From Cytobacillus firmus (GTDB taxonomy: Bacteria; Bacillota; Bacilli; Bacillales; Cytobacillaceae): a stretch of 41,910 nt of DNA. The notes beneath the pieces are model-generated. The model saw nothing but the letters and a program-made list of their open reading frames with translations, did not search any database and was not told the DNA's origin. Positions 7,156 through 17,202 of the stretch are shown piece after piece; position 1 is the stretch's first letter; each line of letters begins with the position of its first letter. The translations under genes and the position numbers were made by a program. The stretch covers positions 1 through 41,910 of the forward strand of contig NZ_JAMBOJ010000043.1 in NCBI RefSeq assembly GCF_023715565.1. The letters are read 5' to 3'.

Positions 7156-8049
7156 ATGGCAAATCGTCAAGGTAAGAGCAAGAGATGGAGCAAAGGAGGT
7201 CCAAGCGTTGAAGAAAGAGTAAAAGAACTTGTTTCTGTCCTGGATGAAGGTGTAAGAAACTTTGAATATTCTCCAGAAGAATTCAAAGCTCTTTTAGAAA
7301 TGAAAGCACTGATGCCGAATTACTCTTTTAAAAACATTATGGTTGCTAAAACTCAATTTCCAAATGCCAGCTATATAGCGAGCTTCAAACGTTGGAATGA
7401 GTTAGGCCGCAATATCAAACTAGGTTCTAAAGCCATTAGAATCTTCAAGCCGAAATTCATAAAGGTGAAAGATGAACATGGCAATGAAACCGGTGAAACA
7501 CAGCTAGGTGGTTTCATAACTGTTCCAGTTTTCGCGCTTGAACAGACGGAAGGCGATCCGCTTCCTATTGATAAGGTGATTATAAAGCTTGAAGGCGATT
7601 CTGAGGCAGCTAGAGAGATTATTGAATATGCTGAACAGATTGCTGAAAAAGATAATTGTCCAATCACATATGGAGACGCGCAAGGAGCCAATGGTTACTA
7701 TAGCCGAGCAAACCATGAAATCGTCGTTAGTGACACTTTAAGTGTTAATCATAAATGCAAGACATTAGTACATGAATTGGTGCATTCAAAGGTGCATCGA
7801 TATGATACTAAGTCTTCTACATCGGAGAAGGAAGTTGTTGCAGAAGGAACAGCCTTTATTGTTTGTTCGTTCTTCGGCTTAGACACATCAGATTATTCCT
7901 TCCGATATGTTAACTCATGGAGCAAACATGACCCCGATTCTCTTTTAAATTACGGATCTATGATTTGTGATATTTCAGGACGAATCATAAATGAGTTTAG
8001 AACTTTAATGGAAGCGAATAAAGAGGAAAAAAATCTTCAAACAGCTTAG
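7156..8049 (+). CDS. ArdC-like antirestriction protein / zincin-like metallopeptidase
   Basis: About 297 residues. The N-terminal half (VLDEGVRNFEYSPEEFKALL ... YSFKNIMVAKTQFPNA ... WNELGRNIKLGSKAIRIFKP) is the ArdC N-terminal, single-strand-DNA-binding-type domain. The C-terminal half carries a zincin motif HELVHSKVH at ~206-214, followed by EKEVVAEGTAF, whose Glu is the likely third zinc ligand. ArdC-type proteins are carried by conjugative plasmids and protect incoming DNA from restriction. ATG 7156 follows a modest GGGG element at 7142-7145 and is preferred to the TTG two codons earlier. It starts a run of same-strand genes (7156-8493) leading to the helicase gene. Confidence 0.8.
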   Translation: MANRQGKSKRWSKGGPSVEERVKELVSVLDEGVRNFEYSPEEFKALLEMKALMPNYSFKNIMVAKTQFPNASYIASFKRWNELGRNIKLGSKAIRIFKPKFIKVKDEHGNETGETQLGGFITVPVFALEQTEGDPLPIDKVIIKLEGDSEAAREIIEYAEQIAEKDNCPITYGDAQGANGYYSRANHEIVVSDTLSVNHKCKTLVHELVHSKVHRYDTKSSTSEKEVVAEGTAFIVCSFFGLDTSDYSFRYVNSWSKHDPDSLLNYGSMICDISGRIINEFRTLMEANKEEKNLQTA

Positions 8050-8078
8050 TTTTTTCTGAGAAAGGAAGTGCAGAACCA

Positions 8079-8318
8079 ATGCACCAGGTTTCTTCTTTTC
8101 AATTAGAGGAGTACGCCGGCCAGAAGTTTTTCGTGGAGTATGTTGATTCCCTGCCTCTCGGAAGCTTGTTCAGAATCCATATGAGTAATGGTGTAATTCA
8201 TAATCTGACTACCGGCTGTTATGACTCAATTGAAAAGGCAAGGCAAGAAGTTATTACGGCATTTAAAGAATTTTTAGATGGGAGCATTAATACGGATGAT
8301 ATTCATATTGGAGACTGA
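8079..8318 (+). CDS. Small hypothetical protein (79 aa)
   Basis: A soluble, mildly acidic protein beginning MHQVSSFQLEEYAGQKFFVE, with an AAAGGAAGTG ribosome binding site before the ATG. A beta-rich first half is followed by a helix (SIEKARQEVITAFKEFLDG). Its stop overlaps the start region of the next gene, which suggests coupled translation. Family unknown. Confidence 0.6.
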   Translation: MHQVSSFQLEEYAGQKFFVEYVDSLPLGSLFRIHMSNGVIHNLTTGCYDSIEKARQEVITAFKEFLDGSINTDDIHIGD

Positions 8319-8493
8319 GTATGAAGATTTTTCGATAAAAGTCTACTATATCAACGAAGGTGACCACAATGGAAAGTTTAAAGCTCTTGTGAGCCCTCTA
8401 TCTATCCAAACGACTTTTCAGGATACAGTAGGAGGAGCTATTGATCGTGCACTCTTAAAGATCCACAAACAGCTTAAAGAGTATGTTCATTAA
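8296..8493 (+). CDS. Small hypothetical protein (65 aa) overlapping the previous gene
   Basis: The reading frame is +1 relative to the upstream gene and overlaps it by 23 nt if ATG 8296 is used (ATG 8278 is also possible, 41-nt overlap). The layout (a beta-rich half such as FSIKVYYINEGDHNGKFKAL, then the helix VGGAIDRALLKIHKQLKEYV) resembles that of its upstream neighbour, so the two may be distant tandem copies of one fold. The ribosome binding site GGGAG lies inside the upstream gene. Confidence 0.5.
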   Translation: MIFILETEYEDFSIKVYYINEGDHNGKFKALVSPLSIQTTFQDTVGGAIDRALLKIHKQLKEYVH

Positions 8494-8586
8494 GAAAACT
8501 ATATAGGGAGGTGTATCCCTGCCTCATTTGAGATAGGGATCGCCAGCTGGCATACCTTATTCAATTTGATGCAGGGAGTCAGCAGC

Positions 8587-11202
8587 ATGGAATTAAATAA
8601 AGTGATTGAGACAGATGAAAACCCAAAGATGATTGAAATTTACCTGGAGCAGGCATGGCAAAGTGCTTTTTGTTACGCATTAGCGGTAGAGGAACCAAAG
8701 CATGAATGGCAAGGAGCTAAATTACTCATGACCATTATTGCTGGTAATGATTCTACTTTACAGGCTATGAAAGCTGCAGTTGATACCGGGAGTGGTGGTT
8801 TGTCCTTTGGGCAAGGGAAGAAAGATTTAACTGACTATAAATTTTCCCAAGAATTCCGTATGTACTCTGATAAAGGGAAGTACTCAAAGTTCCCAATCAC
8901 CATTAATCAAAACCGAAAAGCGGTCGCAATTGTTCATGATGACCTGCTTGGAAACGGGGATTATATTCTTTCGTTCGATGCAGATCCTGGAGAAGGGCTA
9001 CGACAAATTTTAGGTGGCGGAAAGTATGGGCTTAATATTCTACCTGAATGGAAAGATATTATTCTAAATGAGTTCTTAAGAAGAGGTTGTATTGAGGAAT
9101 TCAAATTTTATTATGATTCCGCCCTTTTTCCTGACGGATTTTCCATCTATAAACTGAATTTTAGTGAGGAAACTGGAGAGCAGGAAGCGGATGATATTAT
9201 TTCTGGAATGATTTCAAGTGGGATGCTGAAGTTTCCTAAGACAGGAACTGGTCAGGCAGTGGAATCCATAGAAGATTTGACACAGTATATGACAACCTTC
9301 ATGGATGATATGGTCACAAAGGTAAGCAATAAAGTTACTCCAGGCCATGACCCAATGACAGACGCTATACACCCGCAAATCTCAACTTATAAGCGGGAAC
9401 TTTTTCCTGTCCAGTCTCATGTTACTACCGCGATCGCTAAAGTTTTGAAAAAGCAGAAGGTAGCTTTAATACAAGGTGAAATGAGCACGGGTAAATCAAC
9501 CATGATGACAGCAATTCCTGATGTAGTTGCTGCTATGTCAAATAAAAAAGGGTATTTTGCTTGTCTAATGTGTCCCCCAAGCCTAACAAAAAAATGGCCG
9601 GAGGAAATAAAAGAAATTTTACCTCATGCTGATGTAAGAGTTATTGAACGGACAGAGCAACTCATTGAGTTTCATCGTAAATGGACCAGTCAAGGAAGGC
9701 CTAAGCCATTGAAACCAACATTCTTTATCATTTCCTTTACAACAATGAGGGGCGATTGTGCGATGGTTCCTGCAGTTCGTTTTGATTATAAGAAAACGGT
9801 ACTTCAAAGTGAGTCAAACTCCTTACCATATCGTTTTGGATACTATTGTCCAAGCTGCGGTAATGCACACCAGGTTATTGAATCTACTGCAGTGGAAACC
9901 AATGAGGATGGAGAGGAAGAAGAGGTTCAGAATAAACGGACGATGGATGAAGATGAATTTGGAACAAGCAGGCGACTTCATAATTCAAAAAATCCAGCCA
10001 ATGCTTTTTGTTCTGAATGCGGTGAAAGTTTATGGACCAAGAAGGTACCTACTAGATACCAATCAATAAAAGACTGGTTTAAGTACGAAAGGCAGATTGA
10101 ACATGCTTTAAAGCAGAATCAGCCTTTGGTCCAACAAATTCAGCTCTCTCAACCTGAGATTCCTAAGAAAGTCGGGAATCCAAGGAGAATCGCTTCTATT
10201 GAATACATCCGAAGGAAAATGAGATGGTTTTTTGATATTACTATCTGTGATGAAATCCATATGCTGAAATCTGGCATGTCAGCCCAGGGAAATTCACTAG
10301 GGAGCCTTGCAGCTGCTTCAAAGAAGCTTATAGGTGGTACAGGAACCCTTTTTGGAGGCAAGGCCGAGGATATCTACTATACACTTTGGCGCTTATTCCC
10401 ACACCTTATGGTTGAGAACGGATACGCTTTCAATGAAGTTCGGAAGTGGAATGAAGAGTATGGAAACATTGAAACGACTATTTACAATCAGGACGATAAA
10501 GGCGAGTACAGCAACAAGCAATCGCGAGGAGGCACCAGGAGAACAGAAAAGGTTCTTCCCGGTATATCACCATTTGTGTTCTCAAAGTTTCTTGTCCAAA
10601 ACAGTGTGCTTGTCCGCTTAACAGATGTATGGCCAGACCCTGTGGAGTTGATCAATGTTCCTACAATTCTTGTAGATTTAGACGAGGATTTAAAGAAGCA
10701 TTATAACAACATGGTATCTACATTTGAATCAGCTATCGATGGACGAGATGACGGGCATAAGCTTTATCTTCCATTGACTCAAACAGGCATCGCATATCCA
10801 GATAACCCTTTCACCTATCCCCCATTCTCTATCAAAACAGAAGATGGGGACCGAGATTTAATTTGGAGCCCAGATGAATTTCCTAAAGAGCTAATACTTA
10901 ACAAGGAAAAGAAGCTCCAGGAAATCATTAAGGGTGAGATAGAGGAAGGCAGGAAAAGTATTGTCTATGTTCGAGATACAGGTTCCAGTGTAGAAGGCAG
11001 AGATGTAAGGCCGCGTTTACAACACATTCTTGAGCAGGTTGGAGCAAAGGTTTGTATCTTAGACACTTCTACCACGGCCACAAATAAGCGTAGTGAATGG
11101 CTAAAAAAGAAGATAGAAAAAGAGGGATACGATGTTTGTATTGTGTCACAGGAGCTTGTACAGGTAGGTCTTGACCTATTATGTACACCTACCCTCATTT
11201 TC
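8587..11202 (+). CDS. SNF2-type DEAD/DEAH helicase, exon 1 of 3 (interrupted by group II introns)
   Basis: This exon encodes 872 residues, most of a superfamily 2 helicase. Walker A/motif I is GEMSTGKST at ~297, motif II is DEIH at ~555, and motifs Ia and III follow (SLTKKWPEEI; GGTGTLFGG). Two CxxC pairs (YCPSCG at ~421; FCSECG) form a zinc finger inserted between motifs I and II. Motif V is SQELVQVGLDLL near the exon end. Reading on without splicing gives only VRNVHH and a stop, which removes the essential motif VI. Splicing 8587-11202 + 13999-14094 + 16582-17190 restores a 1106-residue protein. ATG 8587 is chosen because AGGGAG at 8573-8578 is correctly spaced for it. The substrate is unknown; such large helicases are common in plasmid and ICE backbones. 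Confidence 0.85.
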
Positions 11203-13998
11203 GTGCGAAACGTTCATCATTGAAAAGATGATGCACTGTCAAACAGAAGTTTCTATATCAATAGCAACACAGAGCTGACAGGAGAACTTTTATTCTGAGA
11301 AGTGGAATGACGGAGTAACGTCCTGAAACGCTTCCCCTAAAGCTACGACGTGCATTGAAAGAGGTGTTCATTTCTTTGTACGAGGCTCGTTAAAGTCGGC
11401 AGAAGTAAGCCGTAAATTCATTCCTATGAATGAAATACGAAAAGGCGCTGGAGGCAGTGTCCGTTTATGATATGCCGGGGGTCATAAAAAACTAGATATG
11501 GCGAGAATGTGTGGGAACACTGACGAACTTGCGAATGTACGGCTCCTGAAGGGACCATATAGAAATTGTATGGCACGCAATAAATGCGTGGTATCTGTGG
11601 TTTAGTACGATTGAAGATTAGGAAAAACCATATGTAGTTATAGGCTACATCAAGGATACGGGGTTAAAGCAAGCGCCTAAGTCTAGGTCTGATAGGAATA
11701 AAGGAACGTTGGAAGCTATGGAGGTGGAGGGAACACACCCGTCGAAGCATTACAAGGGAATTCATAACCTTGTTTAACCATAGTGAAAGTAGTGGCACGA
11801 CCGTTGAAGTCCTTGTAATGAGGACGGAGGAACAGCCACAAGTCGTATCTAATTAAATTGAAACCTCACACTTCATGGATTCTTGTAAGACTTAAAAGGT
11901 CACAGATCCAGAAAGGAGTGTGATAGACCATGAGATTCAATTTGGAGAACAAAGCAAGGAAAAATGCTAACCTTCGCCATGCAGAGTATTACGATATGCA
12001 AAGCGAATTTGATGCACTATACCAAGATAGTAAAGATGGTAAGAGCTTCAAGAATTTAATGAAACTCATAACATCTGATAATAACATCATACTAGCCTAT
12101 CGGAATATCAAAAGAAACACTGGTAGTCCGACACCTGGCACTGATGGAATCACTATCAAGGATATAGAGAAAATTGAGACTAATGAATTTCTTACAATGG
12201 TTAAAAAACGATTTAATTTCTACAACCCAAGAAAGGTAAGAAGAGTAGATATTCCTAAAAGCAACGGTAAAACAAGACCTCTTGGAATACCGTCAATATG
12301 GGATAGAATCGCTCAACAGTGTATCTTGCAGGTAATGGAACCAATTTGTGAAGCTAAGTTCAATAGACACAGCTACGGTTTCCGACCATTCCGCTCAACC
12401 GAACAAGCCTTTGCTGATGTTTCACATCGGGTCAATAGTAGTAACATGCAATATGTTGTTGATATTGATATAGAAGGATTTTTCGATAACGTGAATCATA
12501 CAAAGCTGATGCGCCAAATATGGTCACTAGGAATACAAGATAAACAGCTATTGGTCATAATCAGACGGATGCTAAAAGCTCCAATCGTTATGCCCGATGG
12601 TAAAATCACTTACCCAACAAAAGGCACTCCGCAAGGTGGGATTCTTTCACCTTTACTAGCGAACATCAACCTGAATGAATTTGATTGGTGGATCGCTAAC
12701 CAATGGGAAGAAAGAAATCTAAAAGAAATTACGCCGCAATACCGCAAAGATGGCAGAAGAAATCGTAAAAACGAAAATGTGAAGCTGAGGAAATCGACCA
12801 ACCTTAAAGAAATTTACCTTGTAAGATATGCAGACGACTTTAAGATTTCCTGTCAAACCAGAAAGGAAGCAGTCAAAACATATCATGCAGCTAAATTATG
12901 GTTGGAAGAAAGATTGAAACTAACCATTTCAAGCGAAAAATCAAGAATCACCAACCTCAAAAGAGAACCAAGTGAATTCTTAGGTTTCACTTTCCGAATG
13001 GCTCAAAAGGGAAAAAGAGCATCAGGCGAAACAAAATTTGTCATTAGCTCTAACGTCTCACCAAAAGCCATAAAACGAATCCATAACCAACTGCGCGACC
13101 AAATTAAGAAAATTCAAAAGGCAAACAGAGGATATACAGCCCTAGCTGAAATGAACAAATACAACAGTATGGTAAACGGTATTCACAACTATTACCGATT
13201 AGCATCAAATGTTGCAGGTGACTTCGGTACACTAGGGGGTCACATCCTAATAACCTTATATAACAGGTTGGATGGGCTTAGTAAGAAAGGGAAATACGAA
13301 GGAAAACATAAAGGTATTCTCGCATATATGGAATCATCCAGTATGAGATACTACCGTAAATATCCCATCCTCCCCATTTCTTATGTACAACACAAAAGTC
13401 CAATGAATGCCAAAGTCTCGATTAACAAGTATACAAAAGAAGGTAGATTAGGAATACACAAAAATCAGTCAATCATTCCTGAATGGAAATTAAAGTGGTT
13501 GCGAGAGAATCCTGTAGTAAACAAAAGGGTATCCATTGAATTTGCAGATAATAGAATATCCAAATTCATTGCCCAGGGAGGGAAATGTGCCATCACTGGA
13601 ATCGAATTAGACCTCGAAACCATGCAATGTCACCACATCAACCCCTACCACAAAACAAAGGATGATTCGTATAAAAACCTTACAATCGTAAGCTATGAAG
13701 TCCACGCACTAATCCATGCAACCAACCCTGAAATTATTAAGAAATATCAAAAGGCTCTGAAATTGAATGATGAGCAACTAGAAAAGCTTAATAAATTAAG
13801 GAAGAAAGCGGGAAATGACACAATCTAAATCCTAATCACCTAATATTTTAGGAAAAACAAACTATCCAAATTAAATTGTTGTGAGGAAAACAGATATTTT
13901 ATTAGATACGAGGGAACGCCGTATGTGTTGAAAGGCACAAGTACGGTGTGGATCGGGGGAAAAGATGGAGATTACCTCAAAGTCTTACCTATCGATAT
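11203..13998 (+). mobile_element. Group II intron 1 (complete, with ORF)
   Basis: The 5' end GTGCGA at 11203 matches the group II consensus GUGYG and falls exactly on a codon boundary. Domains I-III occupy 11203-11929 and the reverse transcriptase gene sits in domain IV. A canonical 34-nt domain V (ACGCCGTATG ... GTACGGTGT) lies at 13916-13949. Domain VI begins GATCGGGG and closes with CGAT at 13993-13996; this pairing leaves A13991 bulged at -8 as the probable branch point and ends in AT at 13998. That 3' end keeps the helicase frame (LIF|YQFSW). An alternative end at 13992 is also in frame but lacks basal domain VI pairing. Confidence 0.88.
11930..13828 (+). CDS. ltrA: Group II intron-encoded reverse transcriptase/maturase with HNH endonuclease (intron 1)
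   Basis: 632 residues, needed for splicing and retrohoming of intron 1. The RT domain shows RT0/RT1 (LAYRNIKRNTGSPTPGTDGI), RT2 (RRVDIPKSNGKTRPLGIPSI), the block QYVVDIDIEGFFDNVNH, GTPQGGILSPLLANI and the catalytic YADD at ~300-303. The maturase (X) domain follows at ~400-480 (YNSMVNGIHNYYRLASN). The C-terminal HNH endonuclease has CAITGIEL (C553), CHHINPYH (H568/H569) and HALIH, the second-strand nuclease used for mobility. All catalytic residues look intact, so the intron is probably active. The ATG at 11930 has an AAAGGAG ribosome binding site. Confidence 0.95.
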   Translation: MRFNLENKARKNANLRHAEYYDMQSEFDALYQDSKDGKSFKNLMKLITSDNNIILAYRNIKRNTGSPTPGTDGITIKDIEKIETNEFLTMVKKRFNFYNPRKVRRVDIPKSNGKTRPLGIPSIWDRIAQQCILQVMEPICEAKFNRHSYGFRPFRSTEQAFADVSHRVNSSNMQYVVDIDIEGFFDNVNHTKLMRQIWSLGIQDKQLLVIIRRMLKAPIVMPDGKITYPTKGTPQGGILSPLLANINLNEFDWWIANQWEERNLKEITPQYRKDGRRNRKNENVKLRKSTNLKEIYLVRYADDFKISCQTRKEAVKTYHAAKLWLEERLKLTISSEKSRITNLKREPSEFLGFTFRMAQKGKRASGETKFVISSNVSPKAIKRIHNQLRDQIKKIQKANRGYTALAEMNKYNSMVNGIHNYYRLASNVAGDFGTLGGHILITLYNRLDGLSKKGKYEGKHKGILAYMESSSMRYYRKYPILPISYVQHKSPMNAKVSINKYTKEGRLGIHKNQSIIPEWKLKWLRENPVVNKRVSIEFADNRISKFIAQGGKCAITGIELDLETMQCHHINPYHKTKDDSYKNLTIVSYEVHALIHATNPEIIKKYQKALKLNDEQLEKLNKLRKKAGNDTI

Positions 13999-14094
13999 TA
14001 CCAATTTAGTTGGAGCTTATTCACGATTAATCAAGCTGCTAGAAGAGCATGGCGGATCGGACAAACGGAAGAGTGTCGTCTTTATTACTTAGCC
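13999..14094 (+). CDS. SNF2-type helicase, exon 2 (96-nt micro-exon with motif VI)
   Basis: These 32 codons read YQFSWSLFTINQ and then AARRAWRIGQTEECR, the SNF2 motif VI arginine-finger region, and end LYYLA. The fragment has no start of its own and lies between the 3' end of intron 1 and the GTGCGC of intron 2. It joins exon 1 (...TPTLIF) and exon 3 (YKETFQEQ...) in frame without extra bases. Without both splicing events the helicase lacks its ATPase-coupling motif. Confidence 0.85.
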
Positions 14095-16581
14095 GTGCGC
14101 CCATAAGGTGCATTAATGAATCGGGAATGACACCCCGTAGGAATGAATCCAACTTTCCTATCACCGTTCACTTACTTTCATTGGGAAACCAATGGGGGGA
14201 CTGTAGCATGTGATTAAAGAGCAAGTCATCTAGTTGTCAAGATGCGACTGAGCTTTGGTGAAATGTTGTAAATGAGGATGAAAGCTAGACTGCTTGAAGA
14301 ATAGCCTGAGCAGCCCTTATAGAAGGCATAGGCGCAAGACAATTACAAGGAGCGTCTATGGAATGTGACACATGAGGTTAGGCTAGACTCATGCGATGTA
14401 GGATTCCACATTCCCGCAAACTCAATCAGAGAGTGAAAGGCGAAAGTTCCATCCGACATTACAACCTGTCATGTCATTAATGTAACTAAATGGGGATTAC
14501 CTAAACGGGAAAGCCTTTAAAACGGCTATTGGTTATAGACCTGAATATCCCGCATGGTAACGGAGCCTTCGTAGTAGTCCGAAATAGGGAAAGCCTATTA
14601 CATGGCGAAGGAAGGCAGTTTACCAGTCCAATAAGAACATGGGGAGGTTCGAGAGGAACCATGAGAAATCCAGAAGTACTATTGGGAAACCTGAAGAGGC
14701 ATTCGAGTGATGAGAATTATAAGTATCAGCAGTTATACAGGAATCTTTATAATAGGGAACTCTTACTCTTGGCTTATCGGAATATAAGTGAAAATGCAGG
14801 AGCTATGACCCCAGGTGTTGACGGTAAAACTGTCAGTGAAATGAGCCTGGAGAGATTAGAACAGCTAATAGCTAGACTTAAAAACTCTTCTTATCAGCCT
14901 AATCCTGTCAGACGTACACATATTCCAAAGAAAAATGGTGGAAAAAGGCCATTAGGATTGCCGTCAGCAGATGACAAGATAGTTCAAGAAGCAGTCAGAA
15001 TGATGCTTGAAGCAATCTATGAAGGAAGTTTTACTGATACTTCACATGGATTTAGACCTAACCGTAGCTGTCACACCGCACTATCTCAACTAAAAGCAAA
15101 CTTCACTGGTACAAAGTGGTTTGTTGAAGGAGATATAAAAGGGTTCTTCGATAATATTGATCATCACATCTTAGTTAATCTTCTTAGGAGAAGGATTAGG
15201 GACGAGCGCTTCATCGATTTAATCTGGAAGTTCCTTAGAGCAGGGTATGTAGAGGATTGGAAATGGAATAAGACATATAGTGGTACACCTCAAGGGGGTA
15301 TCATTAGTCCAATTCTTTCTAACGTCTACCTCAATGAATTAGACAAATTTATGATTAAATTTGCTAACTCATTCAACACAGGTATCAAGAGGAAAAAGTT
15401 TCGTCCATACTTGAATGCTCAGCAGAATGTCCTTAGAAATAAAAAGAAGTTAAGAGAGAAAGCTCACTTGATGAGTGATGATGAAAAGATACAAATCAAA
15501 GAGAAAATCAGACACTACGAAAATGAATGGCGATCTATGCCTGCTATGGATCCGATGGATTCTAACTACAGAAGAATTCAGTATCTTCGATATGCTGATG
15601 ATTTTATAGTCGGAGTTATTGGTAGTAAAGCGGATGCGGAATCGGTAAAACAGGAAATAACAAACTTCCTATATAGCGAGCTAAAACTTGAACTTTCACA
15701 AGATAAGACACTGATCACACATAATACCAAAGAAGCAAAATTCTTAGGATATGTGATAACCGTCTATCAACCATCTACTGATAGTAAAAAATACAGCGGA
15801 CTTATAAAACTAGAAATGCCTAGAGAAAGATGGGTTAAAAAACTTCAACAATATCAGGCTATCAATATGACACAAAAGAGATGGAAGTCTACTCACAGGG
15901 CATATCTTGTACCCCTTGAAGATATCGAAATAGTAAGCACGTATAATGCTGAAATTCGTGGTTTCTACAAATACTACAAACTTGCAGTAAATGTCGGGTA
16001 CGAAATGCACAAATTCTACTTCTTCATGAAGTGGAGCTTCCTAAAAACTATGGCTAATAAATATCGTTCAAAGGTCTCTGAGCAACATAGAAAAGTTCAG
16101 AGCAATGGTAGACTCATCATTCGCTATGAAACTAAAAAGGGAACAAAAGAGCGAGCATTCTATGATGAAGGGTTCAAGCGGAGCAAGACTCTTATATCTG
16201 CTGGAAACTCGAACATCGATAGATTAGCCGATACGTTTAACTTTAACAGTATAAATAGTCTTGGTAGCAGGCTTAAAGCGAAAGTTTGTGAAGCATGTGG
16301 AGCGATTAATAAGCCTCTACAAATGCATCACACTAAGCGCCTTAAGGATTTGAAGGGGAAAAATCTCACTCGAATTGAATTTCTGATGATTGCCAGAAAC
16401 AGAAAAACAGTTGCAGTTTGTGAAGATTGCCATCTTAAATTTCATCATGGCAACCACAAACACTAACAAATTCAGGGGTAAATGGAGAGCCGTATACATT
16501 GAGAGGTGTACGTACGGTTCGGAGGGGAGTACGGGGAAACCTACTTGCGTAAGCAAATAAGGCGCTCCGTTCTTACCCTAC
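14095..16581 (+). mobile_element. Group II intron 2 (complete, with ORF)
   Basis: The 5' end GTGCGC at 14095 falls on a codon boundary (…LYYLA|). Domain V is the textbook 34-mer at 16487-16520, starting GAGCCGTAT and ending GTACGGTTC. Domain VI follows immediately, with A16575 bulged at -7 (stem AGGG/CCCT around it) and the 3' end TAC at 16581. Exon 3 then continues YKETFQEQ in frame. The intron proteins and domains differ clearly from intron 1, so this is a separate invasion and not a duplication. Confidence 0.9.
14661..16466 (+). CDS. ltrA: Group II intron-encoded reverse transcriptase/maturase with HNH endonuclease (intron 2)
   Basis: About 601 residues. RT blocks: LLAYRNISENAGAMTPGVDG, RRTHIPKKNGGKRPLGLPSA, WFVEGDIKGFFDNIDHHILV, GTPQGGIISPILSNVYLNEL and YADD at ~311-314. 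A lysine/glutamate-rich insertion lies between RT blocks before YADD. The maturase region is NAEIRGFYKYYKLAVNV. The C-terminal HNH domain has zinc-type pairs CEAC (543-546), LQMHHTKR and CEDCHLKFHHG. ATG 14661 (MRNPEVLLGN) is chosen because GAGAGGAACC precedes it; the frame is open further upstream to 14529, but that stretch is domain IV leader sequence. Catalytic residues look intact. Confidence 0.95.
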   Translation: MRNPEVLLGNLKRHSSDENYKYQQLYRNLYNRELLLLAYRNISENAGAMTPGVDGKTVSEMSLERLEQLIARLKNSSYQPNPVRRTHIPKKNGGKRPLGLPSADDKIVQEAVRMMLEAIYEGSFTDTSHGFRPNRSCHTALSQLKANFTGTKWFVEGDIKGFFDNIDHHILVNLLRRRIRDERFIDLIWKFLRAGYVEDWKWNKTYSGTPQGGIISPILSNVYLNELDKFMIKFANSFNTGIKRKKFRPYLNAQQNVLRNKKKLREKAHLMSDDEKIQIKEKIRHYENEWRSMPAMDPMDSNYRRIQYLRYADDFIVGVIGSKADAESVKQEITNFLYSELKLELSQDKTLITHNTKEAKFLGYVITVYQPSTDSKKYSGLIKLEMPRERWVKKLQQYQAINMTQKRWKSTHRAYLVPLEDIEIVSTYNAEIRGFYKYYKLAVNVGYEMHKFYFFMKWSFLKTMANKYRSKVSEQHRKVQSNGRLIIRYETKKGTKERAFYDEGFKRSKTLISAGNSNIDRLADTFNFNSINSLGSRLKAKVCEACGAINKPLQMHHTKRLKDLKGKNLTRIEFLMIARNRKTVAVCEDCHLKFHHGNHKH

Positions 16582-17190
16582 TATAAAGAAACTTTCCAAG
16601 AACAAATGGCTACCTTGATAGCTCAGAAGAATAAAGCTGCCGGTGCCATAAACGGAGAAGTAAGTTCAGATGGGCTTAATGCAATGTTGGGAGATGAAGG
16701 AGACCTGCAGTCCATGCTGATTGAGTCCATTAAAAAAGGAAAAGTGCTTAAGGGATCTACCGAGGAATGGACGGCAGAAGCTTCTGATCGTGCAAGAGAA
16801 ATCTTAGCAAGTATCGGAAAGAAAAAGAAAATGGGGAAATCACCAAAAGAACAATTTATTACCTGGGTTAATCAGCAAGTTTCCGCGGATTCCTCTAAAA
16901 ACGTCCTTATCCGGAAAGCGGCAACCATTACAAGCCATATTGCAGATGGAAAGGTCAATGGGTTTATGTTTACCAATCAAATCCTGGAAGTAGATTTAGT
17001 AGAAGCTTTTGGATTCGATTGTATTCAAGATGGGGAAATCGTGGCTTACTTAACGGAATATGAAAGAGCAAAATTTGCAGAAACAGCTGAGCAAGTATCG
17101 ATATTCGAAGTTGAAGTTGATACGACTACAAAAACAAAGAAGAAGCGAACAGCAGCGGTAAGCGGGCAACTCGCGTTTGAACTTTTTTAG
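16582..17190 (+). CDS. SNF2-type helicase, exon 3 (C-terminal part)
   Basis: 202 codons plus stop, continuing directly from exon 2: YKETFQEQMATLIAQKNKAA, then a helical region, a basic patch (GKKKKMGKSPKEQF) and the end SGQLAFELF. YKET(F/V)Q and the following LIAQK helix are usual just after motif VI in phage/plasmid SNF2 proteins. An internal ATG at 16606 could be mistaken for a gene start, but it has no ribosome binding site and begins mid-helix. The final AFELF resembles a short docking tail, such as the QLxLF clamp-binding motifs, though this is only a guess. Confidence 0.8.
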   Translation, partial: YKETFQEQMATLIAQKNKAAGAINGEVSSDGLNAMLGDEGDLQSMLIESIKKGKVLKGSTEEWTAEASDRAREILASIGKKKKMGKSPKEQFITWVNQQVSADSSKNVLIRKAATITSHIADGKVNGFMFTNQILEVDLVEAFGFDCIQDGEIVAYLTEYERAKFAETAEQVSIFEVEVDTTTKTKKKRTAAVSGQLAFELF

Positions 17191-17202
17191 GAGGAGACAG
17201 TT

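Noticed and set aside
7025..7222. Open frame of 65 codons before the ArdC-like gene
   Set aside because: It overlaps the real ArdC-like start by more than 60 bases, has no ribosome binding site, and lies over the hairpin/T-run leader.
9758..10069. 103-codon frame inside helicase exon 1
   Set aside because: It is a shadow frame of the helicase zinc-finger region with no ribosome binding site or protein-like pattern.
13993..13998. CGATAT as the first six bases of helicase exon 2
   Set aside because: It is in frame, but CGAT pairs with ATCG of domain VI and places the bulged A at -8, so these bases belong to the intron; YQFSW also fits the protein better without an added RY.
14529..14660. N-terminal extension of the intron 2 reverse transcriptase from TTG 14529
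   Set aside because: These codons are intron domain IV leader; ATG 14661 has the ribosome binding site and begins the usual family start.
16606..17190. Separate gene starting at ATG 16606
   Set aside because: It lacks a ribosome binding site and continues the helicase frame from exon 3 (16582) directly after the intron 2 end.
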